Source: DAOUKH01 sp964291475
GTDB lineage: Bacteria; Chloroflexota; Dehalococcoidia; SHYB01
DNA length: 64,000 nt
NCBI GenBank assembly: GCA_964291475.2
Contig: OZ220066.1
Location: 1 to 64,000, forward strand
Direction of reading: 5' to 3'
In this document: positions 50,598-58,756 of the stretch, piece after piece
Numbering within the stretch: position 1 is the stretch's first letter
Layout: the number at the start of each line of letters is the position of its first letter
The notes under the pieces: model-generated
The model's input: the letters and a program-made list of their open reading frames with translations, nothing else
Told to the model about the DNA's origin: nothing
The model's database searches: none
Position numbers and translations under genes: made by a program

Positions 50598-51257
50598 CTA
50601 TCCGGCGATGAGGGCGGAGCCGGGGCGGTAGATCCCCAAGGCCGCGCCTTTGACGATCTTCTTGGCGGGGTCGAGGAAGTAGGGCGTGACCGTCTCGCGA
50701 TGGAAGACGTCGTCGCTGTACGCCTTCAGCCCCGCGGGGCCGTCGAACTCGGTCTCCCAGCAGTGCGTCCATGCCGACCGGTTTCCCTCGGAAAGGCGCC
50801 GTGAGAGCGCCCAGTTCGGGAGGCCGTCGACGCGTCGGCCAAGCTCCTGCAATAGCTCCTCCAACTCGGCGGTCTGCGCCTCGGTGGCCGCGTCGTCCAT
50901 CTGGAAGAACATGACGCGCCGGATGGGGTCGTCGACGCCTTCCGCGACCGCTGCGATGGGCTCGTACCACAGATAGTCGAGCCTGCTCACCACGGCCGCC
51001 TCCGAGGCGGGGTTGTAGAGCGGCACGAGGAAGTCCATGTGGTACGGGCTCGGCCCGTAGCGCCGGACGGTCTCGACGTCGGCGACGTCCATGTCCCACA
51101 CATGCGACCACGGCCCGGGCGCCTCGTTGCGCCCGACCGCGATCCGCGTCACGCCCTCGATCTCCCCCACCGTCGCGCGGGTGAGGGCTTCGAGGTGTTC
51201 CACGTCCGCCGCGGGCGCATCCTCGCGCACCGTGAAGAGCATCGTTCGCCGAATCAT
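50598..51257 (-). CDS. dimeric alpha/beta-barrel protein (Dabb/EthD-like)
   Basis: 219 residues that look like two ferredoxin-like units: IRRTMLFTVREDAPAADVEHLEALTRATVGEI with SHVWDMDVADVETVRRYGPSPYHMDFLVP, and RRVMFFQMDDAATEAQTAELEELLQELGR with WTHCWETEFDGPAGLKAYSDDVFH. These match stress-responsive A/B-barrel (Dabb) patterns. ATG at 51257 with GGAGG; the longer frame runs into repeat. Function unknown, perhaps a small-molecule or ring-cleavage partner protein. Confidence 0.72.
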   Translation of the reverse strand: MIRRTMLFTVREDAPAADVEHLEALTRATVGEIEGVTRIAVGRNEAPGPWSHVWDMDVADVETVRRYGPSPYHMDFLVPLYNPASEAAVVSRLDYLWYEPIAAVAEGVDDPIRRVMFFQMDDAATEAQTAELEELLQELGRRVDGLPNWALSRRLSEGNRSAWTHCWETEFDGPAGLKAYSDDVFHRETVTPYFLDPAKKIVKGAALGIYRPGSALIAG

Positions 51258-51284
51258 CGCCGCCTCCTTCTTCCTAGAGCCGTT

Positions 51285-51465
51285 TGAGACCCTTGCGCAA
51301 CTCCCGCCGCTGGTCGGGAAATGGGCGGAGTGGGGTGGTTCTTCCCTCTCCCCCTCTGGGGGAGATGTGAGAGAGGGCGCGCGCCCAACGGGCGCGCCGG
51401 AGGGGCGGCGTGGGGAGGTCTTCCTCTTCTCCCCCCGGGAGAAGATTGAGATGAGGGGCCCCCGG
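51285..51465. repeat. composite intergenic repeat, copy 6
   Basis: Module A (51285-51388, GAGACCCTTGCGCAACTCCC start and the CTCTCCCCCTCTGGGGGAG hairpin), a GGGCGCGCGCCCAACGGGCGC dyad, then module C in reverse (51417-51462). It fills half of the 373-base gap before the next gene. Confidence 0.8.
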
Positions 51466-51556
51466 ATCACCACCACCGGTGATCAATCCCGCCATCCCCG
51501 CGTCGCTCAGTCTGGCGCACGGGCATTATGCCACGGCGCGGCCCGCTCCTAACCGC

Positions 51557-51586
51557 TTGACACTCTCGCGGCCCGCGCCATACTCG
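51557..51586 (+). promoter_or_regulatory. promoter before the EthD-like gene
   Basis: Consensus TTGACA at 51557-51562, 18-base spacer, TACTCG at 51581-51586. The gene starts at 51631. Confidence 0.5.
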
Positions 51587-51630
51587 GCGCCTGAGGCGCG
51601 GGCGCCAGGAAAGCCCGCCGGAGGCGCGCG

Positions 51631-52275
51631 ATGGACGGGACCGAACACAACGGGCTGATGATCGTCATGAACTCGCCGGCGGTACCGGACCAAGAGGACG
51701 ATTGGAACCGCTGGCAGGACGAAGAGCACCGGCCCGCCATCCTCGGCTCCGGTCTCTTCACCACCGCCGACCGCTTCCACGTCTTCGGCCAGGCCCAAGC
51801 CCCCGCGGAGACGCGCTACCTCTCGCTCTACCAGACGCCGCGCGCCGACGCCGATCAGGCGCAGGTGGAGCTTGGCAAGGCCATCGCCGCCCACTCCGCC
51901 GAGCCGCGCCCGTCCTCCATGCGTGCACTCAACGCGACCTACACCAAGCTCTCCGAGTTCGGCGACCCCGGCCGGCCCCGGGCGGGGAGTGTCGTGCTCG
52001 TGATGACCGACTGCGTCGATCCAGACGCCGAGGCCGACTTCAACAAGTGGTACGACGAGGTGCACGTCCACGAGGTCATGGCCCACCGCCGGCACACCGG
52101 CTGCGCCCGCTATAAGGCGATCAACCCGAAGCCCTGGCAGGCCGGCTATCTGGTGGTCTACGAGAACCCCAACGACGACGCCGGCCAATCCCGCGGCCCA
52201 ATCCCCCCAACCCTGAGCAAGACGCCCAAGTCCCTGGGCCTCTGGTGCAACATCCCCTACCGCCGGCTGACGTAG
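51631..52275 (+). CDS. EthD/dimeric alpha/beta-barrel protein
   Basis: 214 residues with two halves. EEHRPAILGSGLFTTADRF and LSLYQTP in the first, and DFNKWYDEVHVHEVMAHR in the second are typical of EthD-like ferredoxin-fold proteins (W-Y-D-E-x-H). These often assist monooxygenases or degrade small aromatics; no catalytic role is shown. ATG at 51631. Near the other A/B-barrel gene at 50598. Confidence 0.75.
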   Translation: MDGTEHNGLMIVMNSPAVPDQEDDWNRWQDEEHRPAILGSGLFTTADRFHVFGQAQAPAETRYLSLYQTPRADADQAQVELGKAIAAHSAEPRPSSMRALNATYTKLSEFGDPGRPRAGSVVLVMTDCVDPDAEADFNKWYDEVHVHEVMAHRRHTGCARYKAINPKPWQAGYLVVYENPNDDAGQSRGPIPPTLSKTPKSLGLWCNIPYRRLT

Positions 52276-52278
52276 CGC

Positions 52279-52505
52279 CTTCCCTCTTCTCCCCCCGGGA
52301 GAAGATTGAGATGAGGGGCCCCGCGCCAACCGCCACAGGTTAGCGAAGCCCGCCACGCCTCCCCTGTAGGGGCGATTCACGAATCGCCCGTCCCTATCCC
52401 CCGAACGACCTGGCGGGCCTTGGTCAAGGTTACGCAATCGTAACGGCCATCGATAGCCTTCACTTCCGTGCCCCACCCGTAGGGGCGACCCTTGTGGTCG
52501 CCCTG
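52279..52505. repeat. composite intergenic repeat, copy 7
   Basis: Module C reversed at 52279-52322 (CTTCTCCCCCCGGGAGAAG), module B at 52362-52392 (GTAGGGGCGATTCACGAATC), and module B2 at 52478-52505 (GTAGGGGCGACCCTTGTGGT). No gene in the remaining bases. Confidence 0.8.
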
Positions 52506-52572
52506 GGGGGTCTCCGGGGGCGGCGCGCCCCCTAGCGCAACCCGCCCCGCCAGTCGCCCACCCCACGAAAGA

Positions 52573-53319
52573 TCAGCCCGAAGCCGCGCCCCGCAAGTGC
52601 TCGCTCAGGAACCGGTCGATGAGCGCCCAGGCCCGCTCGCTGCGTTCGTGGTCGTATGCCTTGGGGATCGTATGGTTCATGAAGCTGTGCTTCCCGCCGT
52701 CGAACACGACCCACTCGTGCGGGATGCTCCAGCGCTCAAGCTCGCCGCGCATCCGGTCGCGGTCCTTGATTGAGATCAGCGGGTCGTCGTCGGCCACGAT
52801 GGCGAGGACGGGGCACTTGATGTGCCGGAACCGGTCGAGGGGGTGCTCCGGCTTCTCCCGCGTCAGGTGGTGATAGATCGCCCCGCCGTAGACGTCGACG
52901 CACGCGCCCAGATCGGCGGCATAGGTGGCCAAGAGCAGCGCGATGCGCCCGCCCATCGAGAAGCCGGCGACGCCGATGGCGTCCGCATCGACGGACGGCT
53001 GCCGGCGAAGGAACTCCATGCCGGCCTCCATGTCCCGCACCGCCTGCGGGTCGTCGAGCATCCAGTAGCACCACGACTGCGTCTCGCGGTCGCGCAGCTC
53101 CTCCACCGTGGCGAGGCGGGAGAAGAGGTTGATGGCGAGCGCGGCGTAGCCCATCTCCGCGAAGCGGCGGGCGACGTCGCGGGGGTACTCGGTGAAGCCG
53201 AAGACCTCGTGGAGGACGATGACGCCGGGGTGCGGCCCTGGGCCGCCGGGGACGGCGAGGAAACCCTCGACGTCTCCCGCGCTCGTCGGGATGGCGGCTT
53301 CGGCTGCGGTGTACTCCAT
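52573..53319 (-). CDS. dienelactone hydrolase family protein (Ser nucleophile)
   Basis: 248 residues. VIVLHEVFGFTEYPRDVARRFAEMGYAAL, the elbow GVAGFSMGGR, acid in VADDDPLIS and His in DGGKHSFMN match dienelactone hydrolase. The canonical nucleophile is Cys; here it is Ser in GFSMGG. Such Ser variants occur in relatives with broader esterase activity. ATG at 53319 with AAGG. A short repeat lies upstream. Confidence 0.9.
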   Translation of the reverse strand: MEYTAAEAAIPTSAGDVEGFLAVPGGPGPHPGVIVLHEVFGFTEYPRDVARRFAEMGYAALAINLFSRLATVEELRDRETQSWCYWMLDDPQAVRDMEAGMEFLRRQPSVDADAIGVAGFSMGGRIALLLATYAADLGACVDVYGGAIYHHLTREKPEHPLDRFRHIKCPVLAIVADDDPLISIKDRDRMRGELERWSIPHEWVVFDGGKHSFMNHTIPKAYDHERSERAWALIDRFLSEHLRGAASG

Positions 53320-53358
53320 CAGCAGACCTTCGTGCAACCCATGGTCGAGTAGGACCGG

Positions 53359-53423
53359 CGGGGCCGGGAGGCCTTACCTCTTCTCCCCCCGGGAGAAGAT
53401 TGAGATGAGGGGCCCCCTCATAA
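53359..53423. repeat. composite intergenic repeat, copy 8
   Basis: Module C only, reversed: TTCTCCCCCCGGGAGAAGAT then GATTGAGATGAGGGGCCCC, ending near 53417, in the gap between the dienelactone hydrolase and MFS genes. Confidence 0.75.
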
Positions 53424-53539
53424 CCGCCACTGGCCATCGAAGGGAGCGGCTCTAGCAACTCCTACGTCCGTTACGCAAACCTCCATGAGGCTCTGAAAAC
53501 TGGGCGCCGCCGGTGCGTATCCTACCGTACCGCCCGCCG

Positions 53540-54829
53540 CTACCGCAGGCTCCGCAGCTCGCCGCGGACGGCACCGAGGTACGTCATCATCGTCAGGAGG
53601 GCGGCGCCCGAAATGGCGAGCGACCAGCGCAGGCCGATGAACTCGGCGATCGACCCCAAGAGCAGCGAGCCGACGGGCAGCGCCGAGAAGGACAGCATCA
53701 TGAAGCTCATCACCCGGCCCCGGAACTCCTCCTCCACGTAGGTCTGCGCCAGGATGTTCGCCACGATGAGCAGCCCCATGCTCAGGGCGCCCAACCCGAT
53801 GAGCACGGGAATCGCCACCGCGAGGTTCGGCGCGGCCGACAGCCCGATCAGTGCTACGCCCCACACCAGCGTCGCCGCGATGAGCAACCGGCCCTTGTGC
53901 AGCCGGTTCGCCGTGGCGGTGATCGCGATGCTGCCCGCCAGCGCCCCAACGCCGATCATCATGAGCAGCAGACCGAAGCCGCGCGGCCCCAAGCCCATGA
54001 TGTCCTCGGCGTAGGCCGGCATCAGCTCCCGGAAGGGCAGGCCGACGGCGGTGCCCGTCACGAGCGCCATGAGCACCCAGAAGATCGCCCTGTCCCGCCG
54101 CACGTAGGCGAAGCCCTGCTTCATCGTCTCGAACGGCGACTCCTTCGCGCGCACCGGCGGCCGCTCCTGGCGGCGCACCAGAAACTTCACGATGAACATC
54201 GAGAGGATGTAGCCGCCCGTGGCCAGGAAGTACACGCTCTTGGGGCCGGCCTCCGCGATCAGGAGTCCCGAGAGGGCCGGCGAGCTGAGGCGGATGACGC
54301 TGACCGTCGATTGGTTGATCGCCATGGCGCTGGCGATGGCCCGCTTGCCCACGATGTCGAAGAGGTAGGCCTGCCGCGTCGGCATATGTATCGCGGCGAC
54401 CGCTCCGAAGAGGCCGGCGTGTACGTAGAGGTGCCACGTCTCGACGTTGCCCGTGGCCACGATGGTCCCCACCACCACCACGCCGATCATGTTCACGCCC
54501 TGCGACCCGACGATCCAGTTCTGCCGGTCCAGACGGTCGGCGACGACGCCGCCGATCGGCGCAATGACCGCCTGCACCGCGCCGAGGACGAACATGACCG
54601 CGCCGAGCTGGAACGTCGAGCCGGTCAGGTCGTACATCAGCCAGCCGGTGACGACGATGGTGGAGGTGAAGCCGAGGGCGCTCGCCCCGAAGCTGAGGTT
54701 GTAGCGGCGGAACTGCGGGTCGCCCAGCGCGTCGCGTACGGAGGCTTGGGTCCCGCCCGATCGTGGGAGGCTGCGCTGTGTCCGGGCAGGAGAAGTCTCG
54801 GACGCGCGCTGCTTGCGGCTTCGGAACAA
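53540..54829 (-). CDS. MFS transporter
   Basis: 429 residues with about 12 transmembrane helices. GGVVADRLDRQNWIVGSQ is the loop 2-3 motif, PTRQAYLFDIVGK lies before helix 5, and MKQGFAYVRRDRAIFWVLMAL starts the second half. It resembles enterobactin exporter-like (EntS/MFS_3) drug/metabolite efflux proteins. TTG start (54829). Substrate unknown. Confidence 0.9.
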   Translation of the reverse strand: MFRSRKQRASETSPARTQRSLPRSGGTQASVRDALGDPQFRRYNLSFGASALGFTSTIVVTGWLMYDLTGSTFQLGAVMFVLGAVQAVIAPIGGVVADRLDRQNWIVGSQGVNMIGVVVVGTIVATGNVETWHLYVHAGLFGAVAAIHMPTRQAYLFDIVGKRAIASAMAINQSTVSVIRLSSPALSGLLIAEAGPKSVYFLATGGYILSMFIVKFLVRRQERPPVRAKESPFETMKQGFAYVRRDRAIFWVLMALVTGTAVGLPFRELMPAYAEDIMGLGPRGFGLLLMMIGVGALAGSIAITATANRLHKGRLLIAATLVWGVALIGLSAAPNLAVAIPVLIGLGALSMGLLIVANILAQTYVEEEFRGRVMSFMMLSFSALPVGSLLLGSIAEFIGLRWSLAISGAALLTMMTYLGAVRGELRSLR

Positions 54830-54909
54830 AGGGCTCCTTCAAGCGCCCGCGCCGCCGTGTACGGCGGGGGCGCGGAGCGAGTCTATCACGCGCCCCGCCG
54901 CCGCCTTAC

Positions 54910-55045
54910 GGAGACCTTGCGCAACCAGTCGGCACGCCGAAAGACGGGACGCGTGGGGTGGTCTTCCCTCTCCCCCTCTGGGGGAGATGTGAGAGAGGGC
55001 GCGCGCCGTCAGGCGCGCGAGCGCCCGCAGGGCGCTGCTGCCCGT
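54910..55045. repeat. composite intergenic repeat, copy 9
   Basis: Module A (GGAGACCTTGCGCAACC, then CTCTCCCCCTCTGGGGGAG), a palindrome GCGCGCGCC/GGCGCGCGAGC, and GCCCGCAGGGCGCTGCTG to about 55040. Together with the promoter-like GCTACCCTAT at 55084 it explains the 324-base gap. Confidence 0.8.
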
Positions 55046-55153
55046 CCCCCGACCGCCGCGGTTGGCCTCGGCCCCAAGGGGCGCTACCCTATGCGGGCTC
55101 GCGCCGCAAAGAGCGCTTCAAGGGCCGACAACCGAAGCCATGAGGGCCGCCGC

Positions 55154-56032
55154 ATGATCATCGACACCCACTCCCACATCATCGCCCCCGACAAGACGAA
55201 ATATCCCCTGCAGCCCTACGGGCTCGACCAGGGGACCGGCGACGACCGCCGCCCGGCCTCCTGGTTCGAGGACGTCCCCGCCAGCGCCGAGCAGCTCTTG
55301 GAGGTCATGGACGGCGCCGGCGTCGACGGGGCGTTCCTCGTCCAGGCCATGGGCGCCTACTCCTACGACAACGCCTACGTCGTCGACTCGGCGGCGGTCT
55401 ATCCCAACCGCTTCTCCAGCGTCGTCATTGTCGACATGGAGGCGCCGGACCCCGCCGGCACGCTCCGCTCCTGGGCGGCGCGCGGCGCGCGGGCCGTGCG
55501 GCTCTTCACCATCACCAAGCCGCTCGCGACGTGGCTCGACGCGCCGAGCTCCTTCGCGGTCTGGGAGACGGCGGCGGAGCTCGGCATGCCCGTCGTCATC
55601 GCGATGTTGCCCAACCAGTTGGGGCAGCTTCGGAATATCCTGCAACGCTACCCGGACATCCCGGTCGCCCTCGACCACTTCGCCTTTCCCAACCTCGAGG
55701 GCGGGCCGCCCTACGTGAACGCCCCGGAGCACTTCGCCCTCGTCGACTTTCCCAACCTGAACCTCAAGGTCTCGTCAAACCTCCTCGAACGGGCCGAGGA
55801 AGCCAGCGGCGCGCGGCAGTTCATGGAGACGCTCGTCGAGCGCTTCGGCTCCGACCGCCTGATGTGGGGCTCCGACTACTCCCAGACGCACGACCGCTCC
55901 TACGCGGAGCTGCTGGGGCTCGCGGAGGAGGCCACCGCCGGCCTCTCCTCCGCCGACCGCGCCGCGTACCTCGGCGGGACGGCGCTCCGCCTCTGGCCCG
56001 AGCTCGCCAACAACTCCGGCAAGGGGGCCTAG
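55154..56032 (+). CDS. amidohydrolase family 2 protein
   Basis: 292 residues with intact metal motifs: DTHSHII at 4-10, VALDHFAFPN (His) and MWGSDYSQTH (Asp) near 240. A TIM-barrel of the ACMSD/4-sulfomuconolactonase type. ATG at 55154, first gene of a two-gene unit with the CoA transferase that starts 10 bases after its stop. It is likely a decarboxylase or lactonase of a ring-cleavage pathway; substrate unknown. Confidence 0.9.
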   Translation: MIIDTHSHIIAPDKTKYPLQPYGLDQGTGDDRRPASWFEDVPASAEQLLEVMDGAGVDGAFLVQAMGAYSYDNAYVVDSAAVYPNRFSSVVIVDMEAPDPAGTLRSWAARGARAVRLFTITKPLATWLDAPSSFAVWETAAELGMPVVIAMLPNQLGQLRNILQRYPDIPVALDHFAFPNLEGGPPYVNAPEHFALVDFPNLNLKVSSNLLERAEEASGARQFMETLVERFGSDRLMWGSDYSQTHDRSYAELLGLAEEATAGLSSADRAAYLGGTALRLWPELANNSGKGA

Positions 56033-56041
56033 ACCAACGGC

Positions 56042-58474
56042 ATGAGCACGATCTTCGAGGGTATCCGCGTTCTCGACCTGTCCGAGGGGATGGCGGGCAG
56101 CCTCGCCACGATGATCATGGCCGACAACGGCGCGGAGGTCATCAAGGCCGAGCGCCCCGGCGGCGACCCCTTCCGGTCGATGCCGGCGTGGATCATGTGG
56201 AACCGCGGTAAGCGGGGGATCGTCCTCGACCTCGACAGCAAAGACGGCCGCGCCCGGCTCGACGACCTCGCGCGCCGCGTCGACGTGCTCGTGGAGAGCG
56301 CCCGCAACGCCGACACGGCCCGGCTCGGCCTCGACCCGGCGCGGCTGGCCGAGATCAACCCCCGCCTCATCCACGCCTCGATCGTCGCCTTCGCCGCCGA
56401 CGGCGACTACGCCGACCTCCCGCCCTACGGCCCCATCGTCGAGGCCAAGGGCGGCGTCCCGCTCAAGTTCCAGGTCGAGGTGGGCCGCGACGAGCCGGCG
56501 CTGCGCGTGCGCCCCAACGCCTCGTGGGCCACGGTCAACACGCTCTTGCAAGCCGTCTCCGCCGCCCTCATCGCGCGGGACCGCACCGGGCTCGGACAGC
56601 ACCTCGAGGCCAGCATGTACGGCTCGGTCACCGCCTACGACATGTTCAGCTCGGTGCGCCGGCAGGTCGACAAGGGAATGCTCGGGCCCGCGGCGGAACC
56701 GCCGGGCCCGGCCCGCGCCGGCGGCTCGGTCAACTTCCCCTACATGGTCGTCCGCTGCAAGGACGGCCAGTGGCTCCAGATGGCGAACATGGCCGCCCGC
56801 CTCTTCCCGCTCTGGATCGACGCCATGGGCCTCAGCCACATCTACGACGACCCCCGGTTCGCCGGCGCTCCCTTCGTCTGGAAGGACCTCGGCGACCAAA
56901 TCCACCTCCACCGCATGATCGTCGAGGCGATGCTCACCAAGACCGCCGACGAGTGGCTCGACGTCTTCCAGGAGAAGGGCGTGGCCGCCGACAAGATCAT
57001 CAGCACCCAGCAGGCCATGGACCATCCCGTCGTGCTGCACAACGGCGGCGTCGTCGAGATCGACGATCCCGCCGCCGGCGCGACGCAGCAGATCGGCCCG
57101 CTGATCAAGTTCGCCGACACGCCGTCGGTCATCGGCGCGCCCGCGCCGCTGCTCGGCGAGCACGATGCCGAGCCCCTTCCCGACCTGCCTCTCCTTCCGC
57201 CGCCGGTCGACGGGGCGACCCCGTCCGCGCCGCCCCTCGAAGGCATGACCATCCTCGACTTCTCGACGTGGCTCGCCGCGCCGGTGGGCACGACGCTGCT
57301 CGCCGGTCTCGGGGCGCGGGTCATCAAGATCGAGCCGCCCGGCGGCGACGAGTTCCGCCCCATGAGCAACGGCCTCGGCTTCACCTTCCAGGGCAAGGAG
57401 AGCGTCGTCATCGACCTCAAGACGGAGGAGGGCCGCGCCGCGGTGCACAAGCTCGTCGCCAAGGCCGACGCGCTGATGCACAACATGCGGGGCCGGGCCC
57501 CCGAGCGGTGCGGCATCGACTACGAGACGGTGCGCACCATCAACCCCTCGATCATCTACCACTACGCCGGCTCCTACGGCTCGACCGGGCCCGGCGCGGG
57601 CCGCGCCGCCTTCCACCCCATCGGCGGGGCGCTGAGCGGCGGCCAGTGGTGGCAGGTCGGACGGGGCAACGAGCCCCCGCCCAACGACGTCGAGATGGGC
57701 GTCGACGAAATTATCGCCCAGGGCGAACGCCTGCGACGCGCCAACGAGGGCTCCCCCGACGTCACCTCGGCCCTCGCCGTCGGCGCCGCCCTCGCCATGG
57801 CCCTCTACCACCGGCAGCGGACCGGCAAAGGACAGTACCTCGAGACCACGATGGTGATGAGCAACTGCTACATGTGCTCCGACGACTTCATCCGCTACGA
57901 CGGCAAGCCGCCGCGCCGCGAGCTCGACCGCGCGCTCCGCGGCACGCACGCCCTGAGCCGCCTCTACCGCGCCAAGGACGGCTGGGTCTTCCTCGAAGCG
58001 CCCACCGAGGACGACTGGGACCGCCTGCGCCGGGCGCTCGACCTGCCCGCCGACCCCCGCTTCGACACCGCGGAAGCCCGCGCCCGCTTCGACGACCAGC
58101 TCGTCGCCGATCTCTCCATGCTCTTCGCCACCCGCGACGCCGATGACTGGGAAGCCGACCTCCGCGCCGCCGGAGTCGCCTGCGTCCGCGCCGACACCGG
58201 CGACCAGGAGGAGTTCTTCCTCACCGACCCAGTCGTCGAGGCGTCCAAGCTCCGCGTCCACCACGAGCATCACGACGGCTGGTCGATGTGGCGTCAAGGG
58301 CCCCCGGTCAAGCTCTCCCGGACGCCGGGCCGCGCCGAAATCGCCGCCCCCTTCGGCTACGACACCGCCTCCGTCCTCCGCGAAGTCGGCTACACCGACG
58401 ACCACCTCCGCTCCCTCGCCGACCGCGGCATCGCCCTCTGGCACCCCACCTCACCCAAAACCCCCGCCCCTTGA
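56042..58474 (+). CDS. double CaiB/BaiF-type CoA transferase (family III)
   Basis: 810 residues: two complete family III CoA-transferase modules on one chain, about 1-385 and 399-805. Each has the nucleotide-binding opening (GIRVLDLSEGMAGS; GMTILDFSTWLAAPVG), VIKxExPGGD (AEVIKAERPGGD; ARVIKIEPPGGDEFR) and a hinge region GIDYETVRTINPSIIYHYA in the second. The catalytic Asp normally in SxxD (Asp169 of formyl-CoA transferase) is Gly194 in the first (EASMYGSV) and Met near 604 in the second (TTMVMSN), by my alignment. Fused duplicates normally form the interlocked dimer within one chain. It probably acts with the amidohydrolase. Confidence 0.88.
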   Translation: MSTIFEGIRVLDLSEGMAGSLATMIMADNGAEVIKAERPGGDPFRSMPAWIMWNRGKRGIVLDLDSKDGRARLDDLARRVDVLVESARNADTARLGLDPARLAEINPRLIHASIVAFAADGDYADLPPYGPIVEAKGGVPLKFQVEVGRDEPALRVRPNASWATVNTLLQAVSAALIARDRTGLGQHLEASMYGSVTAYDMFSSVRRQVDKGMLGPAAEPPGPARAGGSVNFPYMVVRCKDGQWLQMANMAARLFPLWIDAMGLSHIYDDPRFAGAPFVWKDLGDQIHLHRMIVEAMLTKTADEWLDVFQEKGVAADKIISTQQAMDHPVVLHNGGVVEIDDPAAGATQQIGPLIKFADTPSVIGAPAPLLGEHDAEPLPDLPLLPPPVDGATPSAPPLEGMTILDFSTWLAAPVGTTLLAGLGARVIKIEPPGGDEFRPMSNGLGFTFQGKESVVIDLKTEEGRAAVHKLVAKADALMHNMRGRAPERCGIDYETVRTINPSIIYHYAGSYGSTGPGAGRAAFHPIGGALSGGQWWQVGRGNEPPPNDVEMGVDEIIAQGERLRRANEGSPDVTSALAVGAALAMALYHRQRTGKGQYLETTMVMSNCYMCSDDFIRYDGKPPRRELDRALRGTHALSRLYRAKDGWVFLEAPTEDDWDRLRRALDLPADPRFDTAEARARFDDQLVADLSMLFATRDADDWEADLRAAGVACVRADTGDQEEFFLTDPVVEASKLRVHHEHHDGWSMWRQGPPVKLSRTPGRAEIAAPFGYDTASVLREVGYTDDHLRSLADRGIALWHPTSPKTPAP

Positions 58475-58484
58475 CCGCCACCTC

Positions 58485-58745
58485 AAGCCTCTCCCCCTCT
58501 GGGGGAGACTGAGAGAGGGCCGGCGGGGAGGTCTTCCCTCTTCTCCCCCCGGGAGAAGATTGAGATGAGGGGCCCCGCGCCAACCACCGCAGGCCATCGG
58601 AGTTCACCTTTCCTCCCCGTAGGGGCAACCCTTGTGGTTGCCCTGGGGTGGGGGCGGGGTCTTCTCCCCTCCCGCCTCTCCCCCTCTGGGGGAGATTTGA
58701 GAGAGGGCGCGCGCCGCCAGGCGCGCGAGCGCCCGCAGGGCGCTG
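58485..58745. repeat. composite intergenic repeat, copy 10
   Basis: Module A part at 58489-58520, module C reversed at 58535-58575, B2 at 58619-58645 (GTAGGGGCAACCCTTGTGGT), module A again at 58676-58745 with the GCGCGCGCC palindrome. No gene in the 282-base gap. Confidence 0.85.
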
Positions 58746-58756
58746 CTCCGAAAACC

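Noticed and set aside
55775..58444. An 889-codon antisense frame over the CoA transferase
   Set aside because: Val/Gly/Arg-rich with no recognisable domain, fully antisense to a well-supported double CoA transferase. Long antisense frames are expected at this GC content.
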